Below, piece by piece: positions 53,073-63,770 of a stretch of DNA of 64,000 nucleotides (its first letter is position 1; each line of letters opens with the position of its first letter). The position numbers were made by a program, and so were the translations under genes. This DNA is from Oreohelix idahoensis (lineage: Eukaryota; Mollusca; Gastropoda; Stylommatophora; Oreohelicidae): positions 372,001 through 436,000 of the forward strand of contig JAMPIV010008055.1 in assembly GCA_024509875.1 (NCBI GenBank), given 5' to 3'. The notes under the pieces are model-generated. The model saw nothing but the letters and a program-made list of their open reading frames with translations, was not told the origin of the DNA and made no database searches.

Positions 53073-53110
53073 CTGCATTGACGGTCGGTGGCTAAGTATC
53101 AAAAAGAAAG

Positions 53111-53480
53111 AGAAGAAGACAAACATTAAAGATAGTCACAGACATCAAAGCTAGCCACAAACATTAAAGCTATTCACAGACACCAAAGCTAGTCACAAAC
53201 CTTAAAGCTAGTCACAGACATCAAAGCTAGTCACAAACATTAAAGCTAGTCACAGACATCAAAGCTAGTTACAAACATTAAAGCTTGTCACAGACATTAA
53301 AGCTAGTCACAGACATCAAAACTAGTCACAAACATTAAAGCTAGTCACAGACACTTAAGCTAGTCACAAACATAAAAGCTAGTCACAAACACCAAAGCCA
53401 GCCAGACATTAAAGCTCAGTCATAGACCCTAAAGCTAGTCAGAAAACCCAAAGGTAGCCACATACATTAAAGCTAGTCTC
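53111..53480. repeat. ~19-bp satellite array, middle part
   Basis: Same units as 50150-50995 (TTAAAGCTAGTCACAGACAT), ending at CATTAAAGCTAGTCTCAGAC. Confidence 0.92.
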
Positions 53481-53481
53481 A

Positions 53482-53977
53482 GACTGTCACGGCGCTATTT
53501 CGCTGAAATTTCAGATTGGCCACCTTGGGTGGTTGGCAACCCTGAGAGAAGCAGTTTGTCCAGATCAGGTGACCGGACAGGAAGCGGGAACAAGTTTTGG
53601 TGCTAAAGGGGGTTCCCTCCTGGTCAGCGGCCAAGGTAGGTCGCAGATATTTTCACTCGCCAGCATTCTTGTGGTGAATTGTATGCCATATTTGGATTAT
53701 TATAGTACTTGCCATATTTCATGCTGAGTGGATTATGTGTTATCATTCTAGATATGGATAGGATCTACTGGACATTTTCCATAGATAGCAGAGTTGTAAA
53801 GTGTCTGTGTGTTGAGAGTACCATTGGCACAGTGTTTCGTTAGTGAGCGATAGTCAGCGATAAGGTTCTTTCGGTAGGGCATACTAGAATGCATTATGTT
53901 GATAGATTGAGCTGGTAGTGAGGCAAGTTACATTGGTATTTTCATATTGTAATTCATACGTTGTTCATGACCGCGTG
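53482..53977. mobile_element. unidentified insertion, left part (continues at 63603-63770)
   Basis: TGTCACGGCGCTATTTCGCT starts sequence unlike the satellite. The piece right of the gypsy element (63608 to ~63770) is its continuation, giving about 660 bp. It begins with TG like an LTR, but I find no matching end or clean target duplication, so a solo LTR is only a guess. Confidence 0.45.
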
Positions 53978-55320
53978 TGTGGTAAAGTGGGATGTTATAA
54001 ATATTTATAGGGGACTTAGTGTACTGACTGAGATCAGCTGTGAAGGTATCTGTATCTAATAAGTGTGGAGTATTACAGATGACCTTACTTTGCTACCACA
54101 TTTATACATCAGTCAGACTTATTCTGGAATATTGTGATGACTACGTTGAATGTCTAGGGTTATGATAATGATGAAGTGTATGTTCACAACAACCAACAGA
54201 CAGATAAACAATTTAATTTAATCCACAATACTTTACAACACTGTGACACTCACATACATAGAACACTCTATAAGACTATCTTAATAAGTCAAGTGTAACT
54301 TAAAAATATGTATTAATTCCTGTCAATAATAGATATCCCGATTCAACTACAAAGTGAACCAGGAATCACAATCAAATGTAATCACAAGTTGTATGTACAC
54401 AATTTATAGATAGGATCTTTGTATTGACATATATTATTATTGCAATATGTGTGTAAGTTGTGCTGTAGTACTATGAGGTAATACTGGCTTTTCAAGCTAG
54501 GTTGTTGTTTGTCATCATGACTTCAAGTGTTTGTTTCTGGTGGAAATACTATTGGAAAGGTTCACAGTTTCTTTTTATTTGAAACAGATAAATGTCCCTC
54601 TTGATTTAAGGTAAAGTCACTTTTAGAGGGGGGTATACACAAGATTGAGCTGCTCTGGCCACGAAATCTTAACTTCTGTGTGGGCGGCAGGAAACAGTCT
54701 CCACTGCTCGCTTGCTTCACCGTTTCCTTGAGAAACAACACTGGTCGATATATTGACCAAGGAGTATGCTACCAGCCTCTGGATTCAGCAAAACTCAGAC
54801 CAGGTGCTGCTTTAATACGTTAGTACCACGGTCCCACAATTCAAGGAAATATTAAACAAATACGTTGACTGGCGATGAGTTATGGCACAATTCCGATCTG
54901 CCTCTGTCCCAGGCTTTCATTAGAAAATATGAACTGGTTCTCAACGCACTTGCTTCTTATTAGACTATTTGCTTAACACCTAACATATTCTTTGTCAGCA
55001 AGTCCTAAGGCACCCAAATATATAAGTTTAATGGAGCTAAGTGGCTGCGTTCAAAATGTGTATTTTCTTCTACCACCCGTTCACTTCTATACGATGGGGT
55101 GTCTTCTGTACTGTCAGGCTAAAGTCAGGATTTCAGACGTAAAACAGTATTGGGTCATGTTTCCTAATAAGCATTAACCATGTTTTTTAAAACCTAACCT
55201 CGTATTGGTAGTGTTTTTTGTCCCTGTTTATTTGAAAAAAAGCAAGCCTACGTGCCTTTCGCGTGGGGTGGCATTAATTTTATATCGCGAGACTGTGGTA
55301 GTATTGCATGCGTTCCTCCG

Positions 55321-55364
<44 letters not shown>

Positions 55365-55728
55365 GCCCGTCTGTCTTTTAGTTTACGCAGTGTATATAAT
55401 GACATTAATGTAATATTAAATCTAGGTCATTAAGCAGTGTGCGTATCTCAAGGTTTTCTAAGAAACACAGTACCGGTTTTATTTTTTTGAAACGCGTGTA
55501 GTTGATGCAGTAGGCTTTACTAGTAAACGTGAAAGCGCTACACTTATGCAGACGAAGTAGAAAAAGGGGTTTTTCTTGTTTATCTAGCATGACGTTCTAT
55601 AATACAGGCGTACGCTATTGTGACCGCACTGTTCTTTTACCATTCTTCTTTCCTTTTATTGAATTAATTCGTTAGGTTTTACATTTACTTTTTAATTTAG
55701 ATATGTGGATTTAGAATGTTTCACGACA
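53978..55728 (-). repeat. 3' LTR of the gypsy element
   Basis: 1,751 bp. It is near-identical to the right-hand LTR outside the nested insertions, and includes a (CT)n run at 55324-55360 that is shorter in the other LTR. Confidence 0.92.
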
Positions 55729-55742
55729 AATTCTCCCCACTT
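55729..55742 (-). promoter_or_regulatory. polypurine tract
   Basis: The minus strand reads AAGTGGGGAGAATT immediately before the 3' LTR (TGTCGTGAAAC...). This is the expected position and composition for the plus-strand primer of reverse transcription. Confidence 0.8.
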
Positions 55743-55798
55743 AAAACAGACGTTATACGTCAGTCTATAATTCTATATACACATAGAAAAATTTAATA

Positions 55799-57700
55799 TT
55801 ATTCCTGGGGCTTACGGTGATTTTCATCACACGGATGGCGGCTTAGAAAATCCACTCCCAGGTTGGTTTTTCCAGAAATATACTCTATGCTGAATTGGAA
55901 TGGCTGCACAAGTAAGGACCATCTGAGTAACCTCGAATTGTCATGCCTAGCATGCGCTAGAAACGACAAGGGTTTGTGATCCGTTTGCAACTTGAATGCC
56001 TTCCCATACAGATAAATATTGAATTTCTTTATCGCCCATATTACTGCAAGACATTCTTTTTCGCTAGTTGAATAATTGGTTTCAGCTTTATTCAACTTTC
56101 TACTAGCATATGCCACTGGGGTTAATTCCCCATTCAGTGCATCTGATTTCTGTAACAGGGTCGCGCCCAACCCTATATTACTTGCATCCGTTCTCACAAT
56201 GAATTCTTGACTTAAGTCAGGTAATTTCAAAATAGGTTTGCTTGTGAGCTTTTCCTTCAATTCCTGGTATGCCAATTCACATTGTGCTGTCCATGTAATT
56301 CGATCTGGATTTCCTTTGCGTGTCAAATCAGTTAACGGTGCACAAATGGAATTAAAGTTTTTGATATACTTTTGGTAGAAACCACATAATGAGACAAAGG
56401 ATCTCACGTCTTTCTTGGTTTGTGGCCTCGGGGCTTTCTTTAGTTTCTCTAAATTCTTGGGGTCAGGGGTCATGTTTCCCTGATGGACTGTGTGTCCCAA
56501 GAATTCTAATTCTTTACATCCAACGCAACATTTGGTTGGTCGGGCTGTTAAATTCGCTTCTCTAAGTCGATTAAACAGCATGTTCAGAGAGTCAATGTGT
56601 TCCTCAAATGTTTCTGTTGCTATAAGGATATCATCCATGAAGTTTGTGATGCATGGATTATTGAGAGGATCCAACAATTTTCTCATCATTCTAGAGAAGA
56701 CACTAGGCGCATTCTTCAATCCAAATGGCAATCTGTTAAACTCATAGTGTCCCTCTGAGGTACTAAAAGCTAGGTATGGTCTAACCTCAGGCTTTACTGG
56801 AATCTGATAGTATCCTTTACTCAGATCCACTTTTGAGAAATATTTAGCTTTATTTAGCCTGGCAAACAACTGATTTGTATCCGGCAATGGATCCACCTGA
56901 CCTTCTGTGATAGCAGTCAGTCTCCTGTAATCTATACAGAGTCTATGTTCTCCAGAGGGTTTCCTTAAGAGTACCACACTGGAACTATACGAAGATTCAC
57001 TGTGTGAAATTATTCCCTCCTTCAACAAATAGTCTATCTCTTCCTTCAAGGCTTTCTCCTTAGCAAACGGAATCGAATAGGCTTTCATACAGACAGGTGT
57101 GGGGTCTATCAGTTTCATATCATATTCCAATAAGTTTGTATGCCCCGGTCGGTCCGTTAACACCTCTGTATGATCATCTAGAACCTGTTGCACTCTCTCC
57201 TTCTGATTTTTCGTTAAATGTGTACTGATTTTCACCTGCGCCGCTGTCTCACAGGGATGTAATGGATATTCAAATGATGAAAGTGGTTCCTTTTTCATCT
57301 CCATTGCAATGGACAAGGTCACCAAGTGTGTCTCTTCCTGATTTTCTCTTTCCAAATATTTCTTCAGGAGATTCACATGATAGATTTTTTCTTTCCCCTT
57401 CTTATCTATCTTATAATTTGTTCTAGACACCGTCTCTAGAACTGTATATGGACCTTGCCATCCAATTTGTAACTTATTCTGACTACCGGGTAGAAGAAGC
57501 AGTACCTTCTCTCCCACAGCCAAATCTCTGTCTTTAGCTTTCCTGTTGTAATAGGCAGCATGTTTTTTTCCTGGCTTGTCTCAAATTTTCATTGGCAAGT
57601 TTCCAGCCAGTTTTTAAACGAGTGGTCAGCTCATTCACATATTGGTATGAGGATGTAATATTTTCCTCTGCCTTTTCATCAGTCCACGTTCTTAACAGAG
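55799..57700 (-). pseudogene. gypsy pol: integrase C-terminus, reverse transcriptase, RNase H
   Basis: The open part is 57523 down to 55799 (574 codons). It begins in the integrase C-terminal module (VGEKVLLLLPGSQNKLQIG, WQGPYTVLE, YHVNLLKKY). The RT follows: YSSSVVLLRKPSGEHRLCID, FSKVDLSKGYYQIPVKPE, NRLPFGLKNAPSVFSRMM, catalytic FMDDILIAT, LEFLGHTVHQG. RNase H has VRTDASNIGLGATLLQ, STSEKECLAVIWAIKKF and LQTDHKPLSFL. It ends with a stop 57 bp before the polypurine tract; no integrase follows RNase H. Upstream (57524-57700) more integrase C-terminal sequence is readable only across a one-base change in a seven-T run at 57563-57569. It would have copied element RNA into DNA within the gag particle. 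Confidence 0.9.
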
Positions 57701-59749
57701 TTACATATGGACTTTTAAATTCGGAAACTTATTTTTCCTGGCAAATGTCAGGTCCTTTGCACTCGAAGCCCTGTTGTGATGACTTTTCTTCCCCGAATCA
57801 TCATGCACAAATCGACCGCTACCAATTTTTCTCTTGGGGCTTTCTCCCCACTTAGAATTCTTGATGAGAGATTTCCTCTCTACATCTTCTTCCTCCAGTT
57901 TACATAAGTCCGATCGAGGGAGTTTCGGCTTATTCTGGGGTAAGACATCTTGTTGCACTCGCTGCATTGTGGCCATTGTAAAACAGTCAATCGAAGATTG
58001 TCCGTGAAAAGGGGCTTCCCATGCCCCTCTGTCCACTTTATTAAATTTATTTTTCTTATCAGTGTCAGGCCTAAGTTTGCCCCGTGGCGTGTAGAGGTCC
58101 TGATCACTGTTCCCACTTGTGGGTGTTCCCTCATGTGCTATGCCACATCTCTCTACAAAATTCTCAATGTCCCACCTTGCCTTGGGCCAATAATAATTCT
58201 GAGCTACCTTTTGAATGATGGTACCTATTTTCTCATGGTCTCCATCTTGTTTCACATGTAAGCTCCTTATTAAGTCTGCCCTATACCTTTTAGGAAGTAC
58301 CAGCTGTCCCTGACCTTTGGATCTAGTTCCAGTCTTCCGGTATATCAGTTTGTTCTTCATATAGAAGTCTCCTTTTCCTGGAGGTGTGTGACCATGGGAC
58401 AATTTCCTAAAACAAGGCTTGAGGGTCTTATCCCCAGCCTGCGCCTTCCTCATCTCTTCTGGAGTGGTATTTAATATAATATCCTCCTCCTTTCTTGAGG
58501 TTGACCTGACCTGAAGGGTGGCCATTACTATAGGGTTCCTTCTGCAACGGTCAGTATCATGATTGTCCATCCGACAATTCTTACACCACCTCCTTTTTTG
58601 GTTGAAAGATTTTCTTTCATCAAATTTCCTTTCATCGAATTGTGGGGTTTTATTTTTATTGTCATACCGTGGCCTATCAAACTGGTGCTTACCTTTGTTC
58701 TGATCTCTAGGATCAAATTTATTAAAGTTCTGTGGTGCCTTAAAATTATCTACCTGTTTCTTTTTATTACCTGTTACCTCTGCCTGAGCTGCTTGATACC
58801 TTTCAGCGACATTTAGTAACTCACCCAGCCTCTCTGCACCTTGTTCCATGAGAAACTTTCTCAGGTCTGGAGCCATGGACTCTCTTAGTTGTTCTATAAG
58901 GATCATTTCCTTAAGATCTTGGGTTTTCCCCAGAGAAGTCCATTTCTCCAAGTATGTCTCTAACCGTGCAGAGAACTGGTGATAGGTTTCACCTGACAGT
59001 AGTTTAGCATTCCTAAATTTTTTCCTATAAAATTCTGCGTTCTTTTCATATCTTAACAAAAGAGCCTGCTTTAGCATGTCATAATTTTCTTGATCATCTC
59101 TGCTCATTTTGGCGAAAACATCATAAGCCGTACCACGAAGCCCTTGAGATAACTTTAAGCTCCACCTTTCTCTCTCTAACCCATACGTGGTAGCTAATAG
59201 TTCATATCTATTTAGATAGCTCTCGATATCATCTTCTTTCTCAACAAAATGATCTAAATGAAAGTTCATAGCTGAGGTTGAGGCTCCCTGACTAGCAGAG
59301 GCATCAGAGGTAAAGGGACTGGCACCATTTTCAGGAGCATGGCTTTGAAACTCAAACTCCCTTAGTCGTAACTCATGTTCCCTTTGTAATCTCTTCTCCT
59401 CCTTTTCTGCTTCACTTTCTGCAGCCTGTCTCCGTTCTTCTCTTTCGGCCTCCAATTGGACCTTCTTAGCCTCAGCCTCCAATTGTAACTTCTTAGCCTC
59501 AGCCTCTAATTGTAACTTCTTAGCCTCAGCCTCTAATGCCCTAGCCTCTTTGTCAGCCTCAATCTGCAACCTCTTAATTTCTTTTTCAGCTTCCAACTTT
59601 CTTTCAGCCTCTTTCTCTAATCTTTTTTCTTCACGTTCAATAAATTTGTCACATTCAGTAGTGACATAAGCAATCATAACTTGCCCGTCCATTCCTAACT
59701 CTTTAGCAGCCTGCATAGCAGCAGATCGAAATTTTGCCAGGTCAGCCAT
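57701..59749 (-). CDS. gypsy gag fused to an integrase N-terminal remnant (682 aa)
   Basis: It opens with ATG at 59749 (MADLAKFRSAAMQAAKEL). Residues ~45-125 are a charged coiled coil with LQLEAEAKK repeats. The capsid-like region follows (DDIESYLNRYELLATTYGL, SQGLRGTAYDVFAKMS, GETYHQFSARLETYLEKW). Then comes a CCHC zinc knuckle (WCKNCRMDNHDTDRCRRN). No DTG/DSG protease is seen. The frame runs directly into an integrase zinc-domain remnant (LVLPKRYRADLIRSLH, NYYWPKARWDIENFVERC) whose CxxC loses its second Cys. About 140 residues with no recognisable domain complete the frame. Gag packages element RNA in the cytoplasm; here it may be a functional gag on a deletion derivative. Confidence 0.88.
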   Translation of the reverse strand: MADLAKFRSAAMQAAKELGMDGQVMIAYVTTECDKFIEREEKRLEKEAERKLEAEKEIKRLQIEADKEARALEAEAKKLQLEAEAKKLQLEAEAKKVQLEAEREERRQAAESEAEKEEKRLQREHELRLREFEFQSHAPENGASPFTSDASASQGASTSAMNFHLDHFVEKEDDIESYLNRYELLATTYGLERERWSLKLSQGLRGTAYDVFAKMSRDDQENYDMLKQALLLRYEKNAEFYRKKFRNAKLLSGETYHQFSARLETYLEKWTSLGKTQDLKEMILIEQLRESMAPDLRKFLMEQGAERLGELLNVAERYQAAQAEVTGNKKKQVDNFKAPQNFNKFDPRDQNKGKHQFDRPRYDNKNKTPQFDERKFDERKSFNQKRRWCKNCRMDNHDTDRCRRNPIVMATLQVRSTSRKEEDIILNTTPEEMRKAQAGDKTLKPCFRKLSHGHTPPGKGDFYMKNKLIYRKTGTRSKGQGQLVLPKRYRADLIRSLHVKQDGDHEKIGTIIQKVAQNYYWPKARWDIENFVERCGIAHEGTPTSGNSDQDLYTPRGKLRPDTDKKNKFNKVDRGAWEAPFHGQSSIDCFTMATMQRVQQDVLPQNKPKLPRSDLCKLEEEDVERKSLIKNSKWGESPKRKIGSGRFVHDDSGKKSHHNRASSAKDLTFARKNKFPNLKVHM

Positions 59750-59935
59750 TTTCTAACAGGCAAATTTATACAATGTCTAACTTAAACAAGTCAATCTATA
59801 ACTAATTATCTAAGGACAACCACAGGCACTGAGAGCTCAACCTTATTTAATTTCCACCCAAGGATACCTTTTAATTCTTTATTATTCCCTGACGTGAATT
59901 ACTCCCAATATATATGATAGGGGAAGGTTCAATAT

Positions 59936-59953
59936 CCCGGGAGCGAGACCCCA
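59936..59953 (-). promoter_or_regulatory. putative primer-binding site
   Basis: The plus strand CCCGGGAGCGAGACCCCA ends in CCA, five bases from the 5' LTR, so the minus strand begins TGGGGTCTCG as a tRNA 3'-end complement would. GGTTCAA lies just beyond, as in a T-loop. The tRNA species is not assigned. Confidence 0.6.
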
Positions 59954-60452
59954 ATATATGTGGTAAAGTGGGATGTTATAAATATTTATAGGGGACTTAG
60001 TGTACTGACTGAGATCAGCTGTGAAGGTATATGTATCTAATAAGTGTGGAGTATTACAGATGACCTTACTTTGCTACCACATTTATACATCAGTCAGACT
60101 TATTCTGGAATATTGTGATGACTACGTTGAATGTCTAGGGTTATGATAATGATGAAGTGTATGTTCACAACAACCAACAGACAGATAAACAATTTAATTT
60201 AATCCACAATACTTTACAACACTGTGACACTCACATACATAGAACACTCTATAAGACTATCTTAATAAGTCAAGTGTAACTTTTAAAAATATGTATTAAT
60301 TCCTGTCAATAATAGATATCCCGATTCAACTACAAAGTGAACCAGGAATCACAATCAAATGTAATCACAAGTTGTATGTACACAATTTATAGATAGGATC
60401 TTTGTATTGACATATATTATTATTGCAATATGTGTGTAAGTTGTGCTGTAGT

Positions 60453-62063
60453 TTACTTACTTAGTCGTTCCCCTTCTACCGTGAGGTGTAGAGGTTTGGA
60501 AGAGAGAGCGCCAGACTATTCTATCGGCTGTCTTCCTCCTGGCCTGGTTCCATTCTAGTCCTCGGTCCTTCAAAGATTGTCTAATGTTGTCCTCCCAGCG
60601 GACTCTGGGTCGTCCTCGGGGTCTGGATCCTTGGCTCTTTGTTTGCCATGCTTGTCGTGGTAGCCGATCTTCTCCCATTCTGCAGATATGGCCAAACCAT
60701 CTTAGTTGGGACTGTTCTACTTGGGTCTGTAGGGGGTGGCATTTTAGGCCTTGACGTATCGTCTGGTTGCGTACCATGTCTCTTTTTGTTACTTCAACCA
60801 CCTTCCTCAGATACCTCATTTCTGAGGTTTGGATCTGGCTTTTATGGGTTGTAGTCATTGCCCATGACTCGCATCCATATGTCAAGACTGGGACATAGGT
60901 GGAGCGGTATACAGCCATCTTCGTTTTCTTACCAACCTCTCTCTTGCTGAGGAATCCTCGATTTATGGCCTGAAAAAGTCTCCCAGCTGCTGCTTTTCGA
61001 GTGGCCAACTCTTCTTTGATGCCTCCCTTTCGGTCTATAATAGCTCCGAGGTATTTAAAGTGGTCGACCTGCTCCAGGACCTGTTCTCCCAGCTTAATCT
61101 GATGTCTTCTTTCTTCTCGTGATATCACCATGGATTTTGTTTTAGAGCTGCTTATGACCATCCCTCTCTTCTCCAGCTCTTCCTTCCAGACTTGCAGGTT
61201 GGATTGGAGATGTGCCTCTGATTTAGCAATCAGGGCAACATCATCAGCAAATGTCAGCTCTGAAATATTGACCTGTCTCATCTTCCAGTACCCCACTGAA
61301 TACTTTCTTGTTCTCTCCTTACATGCCTTTATGACATCGTCCATAAGGAGTATGAAGAGGTAAGGTGATAGGATATCACCTTGTCTTACACTAGTGGTGG
61401 TCCTGAACTCTTCTGACTTATGGTTTGCTGTCCTCACATAATTTCTGCAAGACTTGTAGAAGCTCTGTATAGCATGAATCAGAGGTGCTGGAATGTTCTT
61501 CCTTGCCAAACAGTCCCAAAGTTTGCTCCAAGGGACCCTGTCAAACGCCTTTTCCAGATCTATGAAACAAAGATGGATCTCACTCTTATACTCAAGGGCC
61601 TTTTCACTCAGCTGTCTGAGTGTGAAGATTAGGTCTTGAGTACTTCGGTTTGCTCGGAATCCGCAATTGTGGCTCAGCTAGGCGTCGGAGTCTCTGCTCT
61701 AGGATTCTAGAGTAGATTTTTCCAGGGACACTGAGAAGGGATATGCCTCTATGGTTTCCACACTGTCGATTGTCACCCTTTTTGAAAATTGGTGTTATGA
61801 TGGCGATCTCCCAATCCTTTGGTATGGTCTTGTTGCACCATGCTGCCTGTAGGACCCTTAAGAGTAACAGGTCGCCTGATGCTCCCATGTACTTAACCAT
61901 TTCTGGTGTTATACCATCATGCCCTGCTGCTTTGCCCATCTTGATTTTCTCCAGTGCTGCCTTCAGTTCTTCCATCTTTATGTCATCTTCATCACCATTG
62001 GTTTCCTCTTCTGTGCTAGTGGTTATCATTTCTGATGTTTGACCTTGCTCACCATCAAGGAGT
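60453..62063 (-). mobile_element. LINE-A copy, longest of the window, nested in the LTR
   Basis: The 14-bp duplication AGTTGTGCTGTAGT lies at 60439-60452 and 62064-62077. The (AAGT)n tail lies at its left edge (minus orientation). It is 5'-truncated, without endonuclease. Confidence 0.93.
60457..62029 (-). pseudogene. LINE-A reverse transcriptase with one frame break
   Basis: 62029 down to ~61670 encodes the start of RT (KMGKAAGHDGITPEMVKYMG, FKKGDNRQCGNHRGISLLS, EQRLRRLAEPQL). A ~13-bp deletion near 61665, compared with copy 1 (GATGAGGTCCAGT missing), shifts the frame. From there to 60457 the frame is open with CFIDLEKAFDRVPW, VRQGDILSPYLFILLMDD, LTFADDVALIAKSE (catalytic), [59 protein letters not shown] and a stop. 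It is the best reference copy of LINE-A here. Confidence 0.9.
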
Positions 62064-62163
62064 AGTTGTGCTGTAGTACTATGAGGTAATACTGGCTTTT
62101 CAACCTAGTTTGTTGTTTGTCATCATGACTTCAAGTGTTTGTTTCTGGTGGAAATACTATTGG

Positions 62164-62648
62164 GGTAAGAAAACGAAGATGGCTGTATACCGCTCCACCT
62201 ATGTCCCAGTCTTGACATACGGATGCGAGTCATGGGCAATGACTACAGCCCATAAAAGCCAGATCCAAACCTCAGAAATGAGGTATCTGAGGAAGGTGGT
62301 TGAAGTAACAAGAAGAGACATGGTACGCAACCAGACGATACGTCAAGGCCTTAAATCCTACCCCCTGCAGACCCAAGTAGAACAGTACCAATTAAGATGG
62401 TTTGGCCATGTCTGCAGAATGGGAGAAGATCGGATACCAAGACAAGCATGGGAAACAAAGAGCCAAGGATCCAGACCCCGAGGACGACCCAGAGTCCGCT
62501 GGGAGGACAACATTAGACAATCTTTGAAGGATCGAGGACTAGAATGGAACCAGGCCAGGAGGAAGACAGCCGATAGGATAGTCTGGCGCTCTCTCTTCCA
62601 AACCTCTACACCTCACGGTAGAAGGGGAACGACTAAGTAAGTAAGTAA
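62164..62648 (+). mobile_element. LINE-A copy, 485 bp, nested in the same LTR
   Basis: The 14-bp duplication GGAAATACTATTGG lies at 62150-62163 and 62649-62662. It starts at the [13 protein letters not shown] region and is open to the TTK end and (AAGT)n tail. It is in the opposite orientation to the copy 100 bp away. Confidence 0.93.
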
Positions 62649-63607
62649 GGAAATACTATTGGAAAGGTTCACAGTTTCTTTTTATTTGAAACAAATAAAT
62701 GTCCCTCTTGATTTAAGGTAAAGTCACTTTTAGAGGGGGGTATACACAAGATTGAGCTGCTCTTGCCACGAAATCTTAACTTCTGTGTGGGCGGCAGGAA
62801 ACAGTCTCCACTGCTCGCTTGCTTCACCGTTTCCTTGAGAAACAACACTGGTCGATATATTGACCAAGGAGTATGCTACCAGCCTCTGGATTCAGCAAAA
62901 CTCAGACCAGGTGCTGCTTTAATACGTTAGTACCACGGTCCCACAATTCAAGGAAATATTAAACAAATACGTTGACTGGCGATGAGTTATGGCACAATTC
63001 CGATCTGCCTCTGTCCCAGGCTTTCATTAGAAAAAACAGTATTGGGTCATGTTTCCTAATAAGCATTAACCATGTTTTTTAAAACCTAACCTCGTATTGG
63101 TAGTGTTTTTTGTCCCTGTTTATTTGAAAAAAAGCAAGCCTGCGTGCCTTTCGCGTGGGATGGCATTAATTTTATATCGCGAGACTGTGGTAGTATTGCA
63201 TGCGTTCCTCCGTACCTCTCTCTCTCTCTCTCTTTTAAGCCCGTCTGTCTTTTAGTTTACGCAGTGTATATAATGACATTAATGTAATATTAAATCTAGG
63301 TCATTAAGCAGTGTGCGTATCTCAAGGTTTTCTAAGAAACACAGTACCGGTTTTATTTTTTTGAAACGCGTGTAGTTGATGCAGTAGGCTTTACTAGTAA
63401 ACGTGAAAGCGCTACACTTATGCAGACGAAGTAGAAAAAGGGGTTTTTCTTGTTTATCTAGCATGACGTTCTATAATACAGGCGTACGCTATTGTGACCG
63501 CACTGTTCTTTTACCATTCTTCTTTCCTTTTATTGAATTAATTCGTTAGGCTTTACATTTACTTTTTAATTTAGATATGTGGATTTAGAATGTTTCACGA
63601 CAGCGTG

Positions 63608-63770
63608 AGGCCTTTATTTGTGTGTGTATATCATATTAAAGGGCAGTACCTGAGGAAGGTGTTATCTTGCTGTGTCAGCCATTATATGTTGTGGTCGTAC
63701 CTTTGAAAGGACGAGCCTTATTTATCATTAGTATTGGTGTTATTATAAATCCACAATATTAGTGGTCTTG
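63608..63770. mobile_element. unidentified insertion, right part
   Basis: AGGCCTTTATTTGTGTGTGT to GTGGTCTTGA continues the element interrupted at 53977. Confidence 0.45.

Larger units (their letters stand above)
51000..53110 (+). mobile_element. LINE-B, 5'-truncated, inserted in the satellite
   Basis: The body starts in the region upstream of RT, carries RT and the C-terminus, and ends GGTCGGTGGCTAAGTATCAA then an A/G-rich tail (AAAAAGAAAGAGAAGAAG). Satellite units flank both sides. Confidence 0.88.
53978..63602 (-). mobile_element. Ty3/gypsy-type LTR retrotransposon, Gmr1-like gene order
   Basis: The LTRs are 53978-55728 and 59959-63602 (the latter enlarged by two LINEs). Both start TGTGGTAAAG and end CACGACA on the plus strand. 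Target duplication GCGTG lies at 53973-53977 and 63603-63607. On the minus strand the order is 5' LTR, primer site, gag, remains of integrase N-terminus, integrase C-terminal GPY module, RT, RNase H, polypurine tract, 3' LTR. Integrase before RT with a gypsy-type RT is the Gmr1 arrangement. No env-like frame is present. Confidence 0.92.
59959..63602 (-). repeat. 5' LTR of the gypsy element, with two nested LINE-A copies
   Basis: Without the LINEs and their target duplications it is about 1,520 bp. It is shorter than the other LTR by a ~212-bp deletion at 63030-63037 (equivalent to ~54928-55140) and by a shorter (CT)n. Confidence 0.9.

Noticed and set aside
53978..59958. Endogenous retrovirus with env
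   Set aside because: No third frame exists between RNase H and the 3' LTR (57 bp to the polypurine tract) or elsewhere inside. It is an LTR retrotransposon.
55405..63464. Identical 61-codon frames at 55405-55590 and 63279-63464 (minus)
   Set aside because: They are the same LTR sequence present twice. The position within the LTR and lack of any domain argue against a gene.
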